Assembly: GCF_900473965.1 (NCBI RefSeq) | Contig: NZ_UCNJ01000030.1 | Location: 1-46,095 of the forward strand | Source: Synechococcus sp. UW179A | GTDB lineage: Bacteria > Cyanobacteriota > Cyanobacteriia > PCC-6307 > Cyanobiaceae | Length of the DNA: 46,095 bases | Direction: 5' to 3' | Shown here: in pieces, positions 36,825 to 44,965 of the stretch | Position numbering within the stretch: the stretch's first letter is position 1 | How the letters are laid out: the number at the start of each line of letters is the position of its first letter | Made by a program: the position numbers and the translations under genes | The notes under the pieces: model-generated | Seen by the model: only the letters and a program-made list of their open reading frames with translations | What the model was told of the DNA's origin: nothing | The model's database searches: none

Positions 36825-38516
36825 TCAGAAGCGGAAGGTTGTCTTGACGAGACCACCAAAGTTATTGAAGGTCTCATCACTACTGTCAGCCAAACCAGTG
36901 GTGTTGGCGCCCAGAGGACGGCTCAAGTAGAAGATGGCGGGAGTGACAGAGATGTTGTCAGTCACTTGGAACATGTACCACCATTCCCAGGCGTAGTTGC
37001 CATCAGCGACAAAATCGCTTCCGTTGTTGTAATCGGAGTCATTTTCCCAGCTGGTCACGAAGGTCGGCTGGCCAACAGCCATACCAGCTGCATTGCCTTT
37101 CAGGAAGACATCAGCCCACTGAAGGCCCACATACCAGGACTGGGATGTTGCTCCGCCAATGGAGCCGGTGGCACCATCTTCATCACGGAAATTGGCGTTT
37201 TTAGCGTCAACTGAGTTGTAACCCCAGCCTGTGCTGATACTGGGGAACCAACCTGCATTTTCAGGAGTCCACCAGGCACTTACACCCACGGAGTTGGTCG
37301 TACCCAAGCCACTCATGAAGTTGGCAAGGGGTGTTCCGTTACCGGAATAAATACCAGCTCCGTTGTCGCCCGATGCATAGTTGTATGCAGCAGCAATACC
37401 CCAGTTGTCGGGGGCATAGGCGATCTGAATGGTTCCGCTGCTTGAGGCGCAATCGGTTCCAATACCGCCGCAATCTTCCGTATCTCGATCAAAAGCGTTG
37501 TTTGAGTCGATTACAGAGGGGTTGCCGTTTTTACCGTTGCCACTCACGTAGTTAACGCTGATGCTGAAGTCGTTGTCAGACCACCAGAGACCAGCACCTG
37601 CACCGAGTTGCAGGTTGTAGGTCTGAGGAGCACCGGCGTAGGTGAAGAAGTCGAGGACAGTGTCAGATGGATAAGCACTTGGCCATACAGCCAGCATGTC
37701 GTCCTGACGGACACGGCCACCCACTGTGGCGGTGAAGTTGGATCCGATGGGGAATTGATACCAGATTCTGTTGACATTGATCTGGTCGGGACTGCCTTCT
37801 TCGTAGGCGGTCTCCATCGTGGTCAGACCCGAATAATCGCTGTTACCGCCGAAAGCAGAGTTAGCGAAGTTGCCCGCACGCAGCATGGTGCGCAGAAGGT
37901 CCTTACCAGTGAAACTGGTGTCAAGGAAGAGACGGGTGTCGTAGTTAAAGGTGGTTGCGCCGGATGCAGCCGCCGCGAGATCCGCAACCTTTTCACCACC
38001 GACTTCAGCACTTCCGCCGTAGCTGTTGGCGCCGATCACGAAGGTGGTCTGGCCTGTCAATTTGGTCGTGGTGGAGAACTGGGTTGCTTCCAGTTCGCCA
38101 ACGCGAGCTTCCAGACCGTCAACACGACCCTTAACGATGGCGAGTTCCTTTTCGAACTCCTTCATCAGGCGCTTGAGCTCGTCGGTCACCTCGGTGACGC
38201 GGTCGAGACAGGCGTTCAACAGTGCAGCCGCTTCGAAGCGGGTCATTGCACGGTTGCCGCGGTAGGTGCCGTTGGGATAGCCGGCAACGCAGCCGTAGCG
38301 CTCAATCAGGTTGCTGAGAGCCTGATAAGCCCAGTCGGTCGGGTAGACGTCAGAGAACTGGGTGATGCTGGTGACCTGATCGACAGACACCGCGCCTTCG
38401 GAAACGGAGGCGTAGTCGGAAACACCTGCAAAATTGACTTCAGTTGCACCGACTGCCACAGGAGCCAGAAGGCCCAGGGCAGCAGGAGCAACTAATAGTT
38501 GCTTGAACAATTTCAT
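36825..38516 (-). CDS. Som-type outer-membrane porin (SLH-OprB, iron uptake porin family)
   Basis: A 563-residue outer-membrane channel. Signal peptide about 1-23 (AVAVGA-like end), then an SLH domain (about 55-110; FSDVYPTDWAYQALSNLIERYGCVAGYPNG) that anchors to peptidoglycan, a short coiled coil (about 108-145; LKRLMKEFEKELAIVKGRVDGLEARVGELEA) and a beta-barrel OprB domain ending in the aromatic C-terminal strand FGGLVKTTFRF. The architecture is that of cyanobacterial SomA/SomB, major porins of nutrient and iron entry. The leader carries a sequence complementary to the conserved core of the sRNA Yfr1. Its transcript ends at the terminator downstream. Confidence 0.95.
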   Translation of the reverse strand: MKLFKQLLVAPAALGLLAPVAVGATEVNFAGVSDYASVSEGAVSVDQVTSITQFSDVYPTDWAYQALSNLIERYGCVAGYPNGTYRGNRAMTRFEAAALLNACLDRVTEVTDELKRLMKEFEKELAIVKGRVDGLEARVGELEATQFSTTTKLTGQTTFVIGANSYGGSAEVGGEKVADLAAAASGATTFNYDTRLFLDTSFTGKDLLRTMLRAGNFANSAFGGNSDYSGLTTMETAYEEGSPDQINVNRIWYQFPIGSNFTATVGGRVRQDDMLAVWPSAYPSDTVLDFFTYAGAPQTYNLQLGAGAGLWWSDNDFSISVNYVSGNGKNGNPSVIDSNNAFDRDTEDCGGIGTDCASSSGTIQIAYAPDNWGIAAAYNYASGDNGAGIYSGNGTPLANFMSGLGTTNSVGVSAWWTPENAGWFPSISTGWGYNSVDAKNANFRDEDGATGSIGGATSQSWYVGLQWADVFLKGNAAGMAVGQPTFVTSWENDSDYNNGSDFVADGNYAWEWWYMFQVTDNISVTPAIFYLSRPLGANTTGLADSSDETFNNFGGLVKTTFRF

Positions 38517-38525
38517 GGGGAAGGG

Positions 38526-38536
38526 TCCTCACACAC
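38526..38536 (-). promoter_or_regulatory. Predicted Yfr1 sRNA target in the porin leader
   Basis: On the minus strand the porin leader reads GTGTGTGAGGA, 9 bases before the ATG (38516). It is fully complementary to UCCUCACACAC, the conserved unpaired core of Yfr1. Pairing would cover GAGG, the likely SD, and block translation. Yfr1 is known to repress som-type porin mRNAs in Prochlorococcus, so a site here fits. Confidence 0.6.
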
Positions 38537-38548
38537 AGAACCGGCGAA

Positions 38549-38554
38549 TGTATA
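38549..38554 (-). promoter_or_regulatory. Candidate -10 element of the porin gene
   Basis: On the minus strand TATACA, within GTTTTATACATTC, lies 32 bases upstream of the ATG. It would give a leader of roughly 25 nt that begins close to the Yfr1 site. No matching -35 is seen at 17 bp. Confidence 0.4.
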
Positions 38555-38591
38555 AAACGCCACAGTGAATCTGGCCGATCGCCAAGGTCAA

Positions 38592-38606
38592 ACACCTATG
38601 TGGTGT
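38592..38606. repeat. Inverted repeat upstream of the porin promoter
   Basis: ACACC-N5-GGTGT forms an exact 5-bp dyad upstream of the candidate -10 (about 38 bp away). This is the spacing of a transcription-factor operator, not a terminator. No regulator can be named. Confidence 0.3.
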
Positions 38607-38736
38607 GACAGCGCGAATCCTGACATGTATCGATTAGCACCAAAATCAGCGATTTGTGTAAGAACGGTGACCAAACATGCCTGTCGTGAATGCATCTCAG
38701 CAAAAGAGCGCGAGAGAGGGTATTACTTCAAAACGA

Positions 38737-38764
38737 TGCCCCCGACCGGAAACCGATCGGGGGC
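38737..38764 (-). terminator. Hairpin terminator downstream of the 17-codon ORF
   Basis: On the minus strand GCCCCCGATCGG, a TTT loop and CCGGTCGGGGGC pair over twelve positions with one U-G wobble, followed by ATCGTTTT. The plus-strand version has an A-C mismatch instead and no T-run, so it points to minus-strand transcripts. It ends a transcript about 55 bp after the 17-codon ORF. Confidence 0.7.
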
Positions 38765-38819
38765 TCTCGCCGGGACCACTCTGGCGCGGAACCGATTGAT
38801 CACTTGAGGGAAGGTGCCG

Positions 38820-38873
38820 TCAGCCGGCGTTCTCCGCGATCAGCAGACCCTGAATTAAAGAACTGGAACTCAT
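38820..38873 (-). CDS. Candidate 17-residue microprotein or leader peptide
   Basis: ATG starts MSSSSLIQGLLIAENAG before TGA. The upstream AGGAGGAGG (38879-38887) sits 5 bases from the ATG, as strong as any SD in the window. A hairpin terminator follows at 38737-38764, so this looks like a short self-contained transcription unit on the minus strand. The peptide matches no family I know. An in-frame ORF extends 47 codons upstream, but the SD position argues for the short form. It could also be a coding sRNA or a remnant of a larger gene. Confidence 0.4.
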   Translation of the reverse strand: MSSSSLIQGLLIAENAG

Positions 38874-38878
38874 GGACA

Positions 38879-38887
38879 CCTCCTCCT
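38879..38887 (-). promoter_or_regulatory. Strong Shine-Dalgarno of the 17-codon ORF
   Basis: AGGAGGAGG on the minus strand, 5 bases before ATG, fixes the start of the mini-ORF at 38873 and argues that it is translated. Confidence 0.6.
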
Positions 38888-39029
38888 GAAGGATTGTGAA
38901 TGCCGGTGACGCGTTCGAAATCAAGGATCGCTCCGGGGAGCGAAACCTGAATTCACGACACTGCATCCTGTACCTCAGGACCATACTCAGATTCGTCAGC
39001 CCTGTGGAGTACACCTGGGCTCCAACCCC

Positions 39030-40607
39030 ATGTCATCCAAGCTTCCCTGGCGGATCCTCTTCACTCTCTGGGCTGTCGCAGCTGTTCTATCGCTAGTGGG
39101 CCTGGGGAATGTGCCACTGAGGGACTTTGATGAAGCCACCGTGGCGAGAGTGGCCCTCGAACTTCACCAGGGTCAAGGCGAAGCGGCATGGCTGCCAACA
39201 CTCTGGGGGAATCCTTACCTCAATAAAGCGCCAGGCCTGCATTTGATCATCGCAGCGTTGATTGGCATCAACCCATCCTCAGGACTTCCTGATGAATGGA
39301 CGATCCGAATTGCACCGGCCCTTCTTTCCACACTGGTTGTCCCGTTGGGCGGACTGATGCAGTGGACGCTTCGACCCGGTGACCGATCAAGCACGCTTGC
39401 CATAAGCGCCATTCTGATGACGCTTCTGCCGGTCGCTCGCCATGGGCGAATGGCCATGCTCGATGGCACTCAGCTCTCCGTCATGGCGGCGCTTTGGTTG
39501 GGACTGATGCATCTAACTTCAACGCATCAGCCGCGGCGTGTAGGACTGCTGACCGGATTAGCAGCAAGCGCGATGCTTCTGCTGAAAGCCCCCCTACTGG
39601 TGCCCGCCGCCGCCGCCGGAGCGCTGGCTATTACCTGGGGGAAGGAATGGCGGCATTGGCAACTGCCACAGACATGCTTAGGAATTGCAGCAGGGGTGGC
39701 GCCAGGCCTTGCCTGGCATGGATGGCATGCCCTTGTGCGCGGTCAATCTGCACTGTGGCTCTGGGGGGGTGATGGCGCAGGACGCGTTCTTCTGGATGCC
39801 GGCGAGGGAAGTGACCTCGGCTGGCGAGTGCCTTTCATCGAAATGCTCGAAGGAGGCTGGCCTTGGCTCGCCCTCTTCCCGATTGCGGTGCTGTGGGCCT
39901 GGCAGCTCAGAACCACACGCTGGGGACGATGGAGCCTGAGCCTTCTGGTCGTATTGAGTGCATCGATCCTGCCTTTACGCACTCAGCTGCCCTGGTACAG
40001 CCACCCTCTCTGGCTCCCAGTGGCCCTGCTCTGCGCACCGCTGTTTGCCTGGATCGTGAACCAGAAGGCCTCACCTGAAACACCACTACAGCTGCGAGGT
40101 CTTCTGAGCAGAGTTCCACGGCTCTGGACTCTGATGGGCCTGCTGCTGCTGATTCTCCTGGGGGCCAGCATGACACCGCTCGCATCTGCTCTCAGCGACT
40201 ATCGGGGGCCGGCCGCAGCTCTGGGGCTGGGCTGGAGCGCTGGGGGGTACTTGCTCATGACCAGAAGCATCCGTCAAAGACGACTGGGCGCCTTAAGCCT
40301 TGTATGTGGAAACCTGGGGGCTCTAGCACTGATCTTCAGCTCACCGCTCTGGCACTGGGAACTCAATGAAACATGGCCCGTTAAACCTGTTGCCGATCTG
40401 ACAACACATGGGCAGGGACAACAGATCACCATCGTGGGGCATAACGAAAGGCCCAGCCTGAATTGGTACGCAAAGCAGAGAATTGCCCGAAATCGTTCAG
40501 ACAAGAGACTGCGCTTGAGCGACAAGCAGCAACATCAGTGTGAAGTCTTGGCCAGATACCAAAAGTGGACTTTGACTAATTGCGATAACATGCTCCTAGA
40601 AGATTAA
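39030..40607 (+). CDS. GT39/ArnT-like membrane glycosyltransferase
   Basis: A 525-residue polytopic GT-C enzyme. The first extracytoplasmic loop has VPLRDFDEATVARVALEL, containing the catalytic-type Asp-Glu pair, and WGNPYLNKAPGLHLIIAALIG, as in ArnT and its relatives. About ten to twelve hydrophobic helices follow, then a short soluble C-terminal domain (about 430-525). It would transfer a sugar from a polyprenyl-phosphate carrier to lipid A or another acceptor. It is followed 4 bp later by the GT2-GtrA fusion, which could supply that donor. Confidence 0.88.
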   Translation: MSSKLPWRILFTLWAVAAVLSLVGLGNVPLRDFDEATVARVALELHQGQGEAAWLPTLWGNPYLNKAPGLHLIIAALIGINPSSGLPDEWTIRIAPALLSTLVVPLGGLMQWTLRPGDRSSTLAISAILMTLLPVARHGRMAMLDGTQLSVMAALWLGLMHLTSTHQPRRVGLLTGLAASAMLLLKAPLLVPAAAAGALAITWGKEWRHWQLPQTCLGIAAGVAPGLAWHGWHALVRGQSALWLWGGDGAGRVLLDAGEGSDLGWRVPFIEMLEGGWPWLALFPIAVLWAWQLRTTRWGRWSLSLLVVLSASILPLRTQLPWYSHPLWLPVALLCAPLFAWIVNQKASPETPLQLRGLLSRVPRLWTLMGLLLLILLGASMTPLASALSDYRGPAAALGLGWSAGGYLLMTRSIRQRRLGALSLVCGNLGALALIFSSPLWHWELNETWPVKPVADLTTHGQGQQITIVGHNERPSLNWYAKQRIARNRSDKRLRLSDKQQHQCEVLARYQKWTLTNCDNMLLED

Positions 40608-40611
40608 AGTC

Positions 40612-41733
40612 GTGTCCTTCACAACTGGATCAGAAAATATCGAAATTCTAGGATTATCGATCATCCTGCCGACATACAACGAGGCTGGATCCATCGAGAC
40701 AATGGTGTCCTCACTTCTGGAACTCACCAATCAATATCAAGTCGAAATTTTAGTTGTTGATGATGATTCCCAGGATGGAACTGCAAATATTGTACGAAAA
40801 CTGGCAAGACAGGATTCCCGGATCAAGTTAATTCAGCGCGTAGGGCGCTCCGGACTAGCAAGCGCCATCAAGGAAGGGTTAATCGCTGCCATTTATCCGT
40901 TTGCGATTGCCATGGACAGTGACGGACAACACGAACCCTCCTCAGTCTTATCAGCCATTCAGCATCTTCAGGACGGCGCTGAACTAGTGATTGGAAGTCG
41001 CTTTCTTGTTAACTCTAAAATCCATGGGCTGAGTGAACGCCGAACCGAAGGTTCCAATCTGGCTAATCGCCTAGCGAGATGGAGTCTTCCCAACAACTAT
41101 TGCCACCTGACCGATTACATGAGTGGCTTTATCGCCATGGACCTCAATCGCTGCATTCAGTTGATCAGAAAAGTTGATGTCAACGGCTTCAAATTCTTGT
41201 ACGAACTTCTTGCGATCAGCAAAGGAAAGCTGAAAATCACTGAAATACCACTGAATTTTCAACCACGACTCCATGGAAGTTCAAAACTGGACTACGCCAT
41301 ACTTTGGGATTTTGTTGTATCACTGATTCACACTGCCCTGTTCAGGCTCCTTCCGCGAAGAGCAATCAGCTTTGGCCTAGTTGGAGTCTCTGGGGTCGTT
41401 GTACAACTGATCATCACGTCGCTGGTCATGGCTCTTGGATTGAGCTTTCAAAAAGCGCTGCCTGTTGCTGTGATTTCAGCCGCGAGCTCAAATTATCTAA
41501 TCAATAACAGCTTGACATTCAAAGACCGACGCCAGCATGGCCGACGATTACTCAAAGGTCTTCTCAAATTCTTACTCGTCGCCTCTCTTCCTTCACTGGC
41601 CAATATTGGGCTGGCAACTGTTTTCTACAATCTAGTTCAGGCCAATGCTGTTATTGCACAACTATCAGGAATCATCGTGGTTTACATCTGGAATTATGCG
41701 GCATCATCGCGATTTGTCTGGAACACCCCCTGA
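40612..41733 (+). CDS. Polyprenyl-phosphate glycosyltransferase (GT2) fused to a GtrA-like domain
   Basis: A 373-residue protein with an N-terminal DPM1-like GT2 domain (about 1-230): LSIILPTYNEAGSIETMVSSL, VVDDDSQDGTANIV and the metal-binding AMDSDGQHEP. The C-terminal GtrA domain (about 245-370) has four helices (ISFGLVGVSGVVVQLIITSL). It probably makes polyprenyl-phosphate-mannose or -glucose and flips it for the GT39 enzymes on both sides. The start is GTG. Base composition is noticeably lower in G+C than most neighbours: 21 of 60 in 40741-40800 versus 39 of 60 in hemD 25021-25080. That could reflect transfer or envelope-gene drift. Confidence 0.9.
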   Translation: MSFTTGSENIEILGLSIILPTYNEAGSIETMVSSLLELTNQYQVEILVVDDDSQDGTANIVRKLARQDSRIKLIQRVGRSGLASAIKEGLIAAIYPFAIAMDSDGQHEPSSVLSAIQHLQDGAELVIGSRFLVNSKIHGLSERRTEGSNLANRLARWSLPNNYCHLTDYMSGFIAMDLNRCIQLIRKVDVNGFKFLYELLAISKGKLKITEIPLNFQPRLHGSSKLDYAILWDFVVSLIHTALFRLLPRRAISFGLVGVSGVVVQLIITSLVMALGLSFQKALPVAVISAASSNYLINNSLTFKDRRQHGRRLLKGLLKFLLVASLPSLANIGLATVFYNLVQANAVIAQLSGIIVVYIWNYAASSRFVWNTP

Positions 41734-41745
41734 ACCGCTAATTCA

Positions 41746-43290
41746 ATGACAGCGAGTTGCCTGGGAAGCCGAAAGCAAAATCTGCTTGCTGATGCGACCT
41801 GGATTCCAGTAAGTCTGGGAGTCATCTTACGCAGCATTCAAGTCTGGATGCCCATCACCGGTATCCACAGCTGGCGGCAAGCTGATACTGCAGCGATGGC
41901 TCGACATTTCCATCTGTCAAAGACGCCGATTTGGTTGCCACAGATTGACTGGGGAGGTGAATCTACTGGCTATGTGGAATCAGAGTTCCCACTATTCCCA
42001 TACCTAACGAGTCAGCTCTATCAATTCTTTGGCATTCACGAGTGGCTGGGACGCTGTGTCTCGATCCTCTGCAGCGGATTAACCATTTGGCTCATCATTC
42101 GGCTTGGACGACGCTGGTTTGATCCGACAGCTGGCTGGTGGGGCGGAATGGCCATGGCTGTCGCTCCCTTAGGCGTTTATTACGGCCGGAGCTTTCAAGC
42201 AGAAGCACTGATGTTGCTTTGCGCTGCTGCGGCACTCGAGTGCCACAGCTTTTGGAGCAGTCAGAAATCAAAATGGGGACTGGTTCTGAGTTGGCTGTTT
42301 TTTACTACTGCGGCATTGATCAAAGTAATTCCTCTGCTTTGGCTAGGACTTCCATTACTACTGGTGCATCTGACCCCGGCTCCACGGGAGCAAGCAATAA
42401 CGCTCCAAGTGACTGCTCAGCAGTTGCTAAGGCTATTTCGATCCCCAGGTTTCTGGATCTATGGCGGAACATCGATTGCGATTATTTCAGCCTGGTATTT
42501 CCATGCTTACCACCTTGGTGAAGCCAGCGGGTTGAGCTTCGGATTCTGGGGGGAAGACAGCGATCGCAGCAACATCGGACTCATTCTGAATCTTTCCAGC
42601 TGGCTGAATCTGACCATTCGCATTGGCACCAGGTTGTTGTGTGTGATCGGCATCCCATTCCTGATTCTTGGAGGAATTCGCAGCTGGTCAACAGGCGGAG
42701 GGCGCATCGCGATCGGAGGGTTGATCGGGCTGTTGATTTGCACAGTCGCCACCATGCGTTCCAGCACTGTTCATGAGTACTACCAGTTCCCGCTGCTGTT
42801 GTTCACATCACCGCTCATTGGATTGGGCTGGAACTCTTGGCAGAGGCAGCGAAACGGACGATTGATCTGGACGTTTCTGGGGCTTTGGATGATGGTCAGC
42901 GTCGTTGTACTTTCACTTGATTACTGGGCTATCGAGGCTCGCCAGAGCAGAATCTGGATGCCACTGGCGAAGACCATCCGCAATGAGCTCCCGGCAGATG
43001 CTCGACTGATCACAGTGACTGGCCCTGACCCGACACTTCTCAATCTCTCTCGTCGTCAGGGTTGGCTCATCTCCAGCGGGAAAATCACCCCATCGAAAAT
43101 GACTGAATTGAAGCAAGCTGGGGCAAGTCATCTGGCAGGAAGCTTTCTCTGGGAGGAGACCTATCAGGCCATGCCAGAAGATCATCAAAAAACACTTCGT
43201 CGTATCGCATCCTCTAGCGATAACGGCTGGATCGACGAAAGACATCAGACGTTTCTTATCCCACTCAAGGATCTACCGACAGACTTTTAA
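41746..43290 (+). CDS. GT39-type membrane glycosyltransferase
   Basis: A 514-residue polytopic protein. An N-terminal loop reads GIHSWRQADTAAMARHFHL, a PMT/ArnT-type loop with the Asp, and ESEFPLFPYLTSQLYQFFGIHEW. About ten helices are followed by a short C-terminal soluble domain (about 395-514). It is a GT-C enzyme using a polyprenyl-phosphate sugar. It begins 12 bp after the GT2-GtrA gene, so the three-gene set is one operon. It is convergent with DUF2079 across 19 bp without a terminator. The acceptor is unknown. Confidence 0.85.
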   Translation: MTASCLGSRKQNLLADATWIPVSLGVILRSIQVWMPITGIHSWRQADTAAMARHFHLSKTPIWLPQIDWGGESTGYVESEFPLFPYLTSQLYQFFGIHEWLGRCVSILCSGLTIWLIIRLGRRWFDPTAGWWGGMAMAVAPLGVYYGRSFQAEALMLLCAAAALECHSFWSSQKSKWGLVLSWLFFTTAALIKVIPLLWLGLPLLLVHLTPAPREQAITLQVTAQQLLRLFRSPGFWIYGGTSIAIISAWYFHAYHLGEASGLSFGFWGEDSDRSNIGLILNLSSWLNLTIRIGTRLLCVIGIPFLILGGIRSWSTGGGRIAIGGLIGLLICTVATMRSSTVHEYYQFPLLLFTSPLIGLGWNSWQRQRNGRLIWTFLGLWMMVSVVVLSLDYWAIEARQSRIWMPLAKTIRNELPADARLITVTGPDPTLLNLSRRQGWLISSGKITPSKMTELKQAGASHLAGSFLWEETYQAMPEDHQKTLRRIASSSDNGWIDERHQTFLIPLKDLPTDF

Positions 43291-43309
43291 GTCATCACTG
43301 CAGACATCA

Positions 43310-44938
43310 TCATTGAATCCACGGACAATCTCTAGCAGATCCTGCTCTATTTGACACTGATCCAGCCAAATTCTGCTGTCGCTGCAACACAACGGCTCCC
43401 TGATGACAGTGCACCAACTGATAATCACCCGATTCAGTGAGCTTGTTCAACTCACGCCGAATCGAACGCTGCTGATTGTGCTCAAGATCGAACACTGGAG
43501 CGAGCGGTGAATAAAACCCTGGGAATGCCACAACCCAATCAACATTTTGCGGATCTCCATCGCGATCGCGGTAACGAATGTGTTTCGGGAAGCGGATGAC
43601 CACATCCCGTTGAGCTAAGAGAGGCAGAAGGGGCGTATCGGCCGAAACGGAAGCCTGCTCCGGGATCATGGCCACGGCCTCAAGCGCAGCGGCCCTTCGA
43701 TCGAGCATCTCGGTTGGAGGTACATGCACCCAGGGAGAAAAACTGTCCGGGACCAGTGCTGAAAGGCTGCGATGTGGATTACCAACCAGAGTGAGCAGAA
43801 GCCCGAGGGCGAGGGCTCCTGTCCAGCATCGACGAATCCATCGTCTGGACCAGATGGCGGGGTGGGTCTGCCACCACAGGACCGCTCCCAGGTACAGGCC
43901 GGGAACCAGGGCAAGCACATAACGCAGCGTGACAGACAGTGCTGAACGTCCCTGGGAGACCAAAGCGATGAACAGAGGAACGGCCACAAGCAGCAACGAA
44001 TCAACGGAAAGCAGCGGGATAAACAGCAACGGCAGACTCAAAGCAAGCAGGAACCCGAGCGTGCTGCCTGGCGGTGACACGATTGCCTGAAGCAGCGCCA
44101 GAGGCTGGCGGAGCATGCCGAGCATCACCGCAAACGTGCCACCTGAAACGTCCTCAACGAGATGTCCAAACTTCTCCTGAAGAAAGCGATCCGAAAGTGA
44201 GGAATCAACCGCCGGCTGAATCCAACCCGTCACTAGTAGCACCCAGAAAAATGCCATCAGCATCAAGCCGACAGACATCCAGCGCATACCTGGCCGCCTA
44301 ACAAGACCCCATAGTCCAAGCGAAAACAACACCAGACCGCTGTCCTCACGCACCAGCAACAGCAGCAGCGCGGTCAGGATCAGCTGACCACGACGGTCCT
44401 CTAGAAGTGCCTCTACAACAAGAAATCCAAGGAGTGGCAACCAGATGAGATCGTGAAAATTTTCAAGTGCAGGTCCGATCACCGCGCCACTCAGGTAATA
44501 AGCGGCGGTAATCCTGAGGGCGAGAGATTCGGGCAGACGCCTAGAAGCGATCCGCCATAACACAAGACCTGCCGCCGTCAGCACGGACACCTGCGCTATC
44601 GGTAATGCCCAGCTGCCGAGGAAGACAAGCAGAGGAGCAACGAACAGCGTGAGTGCATTGGCATGCTGACCAAGGTGCAGATAACCGATGCGGGGCAGCT
44701 CCCCACCCACCTTCACAGGACCCGATAAAACAGATGAAAGGCTGCTTTCAAAAGGCCTCCCCTGAGCAGTCGACCAGAGCTCCTGCAAAAACAAAGCCTG
44801 GTCGTAGGTGGCGCTCAAACTTTCTAGCCGCCAGATCTGAATGGTCAGACACAGCAGAAAAAACCCTCCTGCCAAGAGGATCACAGGACGAGGACATGAC
44901 CAGCGGGCTGAAACACCCGTTGCGAAGGGGTCGCGCAT
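43310..44938 (-). CDS. DUF2079 membrane protein
   Basis: A 542-residue polytopic protein with about ten helices. The family opening is clear: LSATYDQALFLQELWSTAQG, then GYLHLGQHANALTLFVAPLL, NFHDLIWLPLLGFLVVEALLEDRR and LLLLLVREDSGLVLFSLGLWG. DUF2079 proteins are GT-C-like and probably glycosyltransferases, with no confirmed substrate. They frequently occur near GT39 genes, as here. The start is ATG and the gene is downstream of the membrane protein at 44966-45934 on the same strand (27 bp). Confidence 0.88.
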   Translation of the reverse strand: MRDPFATGVSARWSCPRPVILLAGGFFLLCLTIQIWRLESLSATYDQALFLQELWSTAQGRPFESSLSSVLSGPVKVGGELPRIGYLHLGQHANALTLFVAPLLVFLGSWALPIAQVSVLTAAGLVLWRIASRRLPESLALRITAAYYLSGAVIGPALENFHDLIWLPLLGFLVVEALLEDRRGQLILTALLLLLVREDSGLVLFSLGLWGLVRRPGMRWMSVGLMLMAFFWVLLVTGWIQPAVDSSLSDRFLQEKFGHLVEDVSGGTFAVMLGMLRQPLALLQAIVSPPGSTLGFLLALSLPLLFIPLLSVDSLLLVAVPLFIALVSQGRSALSVTLRYVLALVPGLYLGAVLWWQTHPAIWSRRWIRRCWTGALALGLLLTLVGNPHRSLSALVPDSFSPWVHVPPTEMLDRRAAALEAVAMIPEQASVSADTPLLPLLAQRDVVIRFPKHIRYRDRDGDPQNVDWVVAFPGFYSPLAPVFDLEHNQQRSIRRELNKLTESGDYQLVHCHQGAVVLQRQQNLAGSVSNRAGSARDCPWIQ

Positions 44939-44965
44939 GCAGCCCTGACTTGATGTCTGAGCAGG

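Larger units (their letters stand above)
38517..39029. other. Intergenic region upstream of the porin and GT39 genes
   Basis: About 510 bp. From the porin side it holds the Yfr1 site, a candidate -10, a dyad, a hairpin terminator on the minus strand, a 17-codon ORF with a strong SD, and an imperfect hairpin (38929-38942). The plus-strand GT39 gene begins at its right edge without a visible SD. No tRNA or larger gene is seen. Confidence 0.7.

Noticed and set aside
37608-38495. Long open frame antisense to the porin (about 295 codons)
   Set aside because: It lies wholly inside the porin gene on the other strand and has a composition typical of a codon-bias shadow. It has no known domain, and the sense frame is a complete porin.
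38820-39014. Extended 64-codon version of the 17-codon ORF
   Set aside because: The strong SD lies inside it, immediately before the internal ATG, and the upstream part looks like leader sequence with a hairpin.
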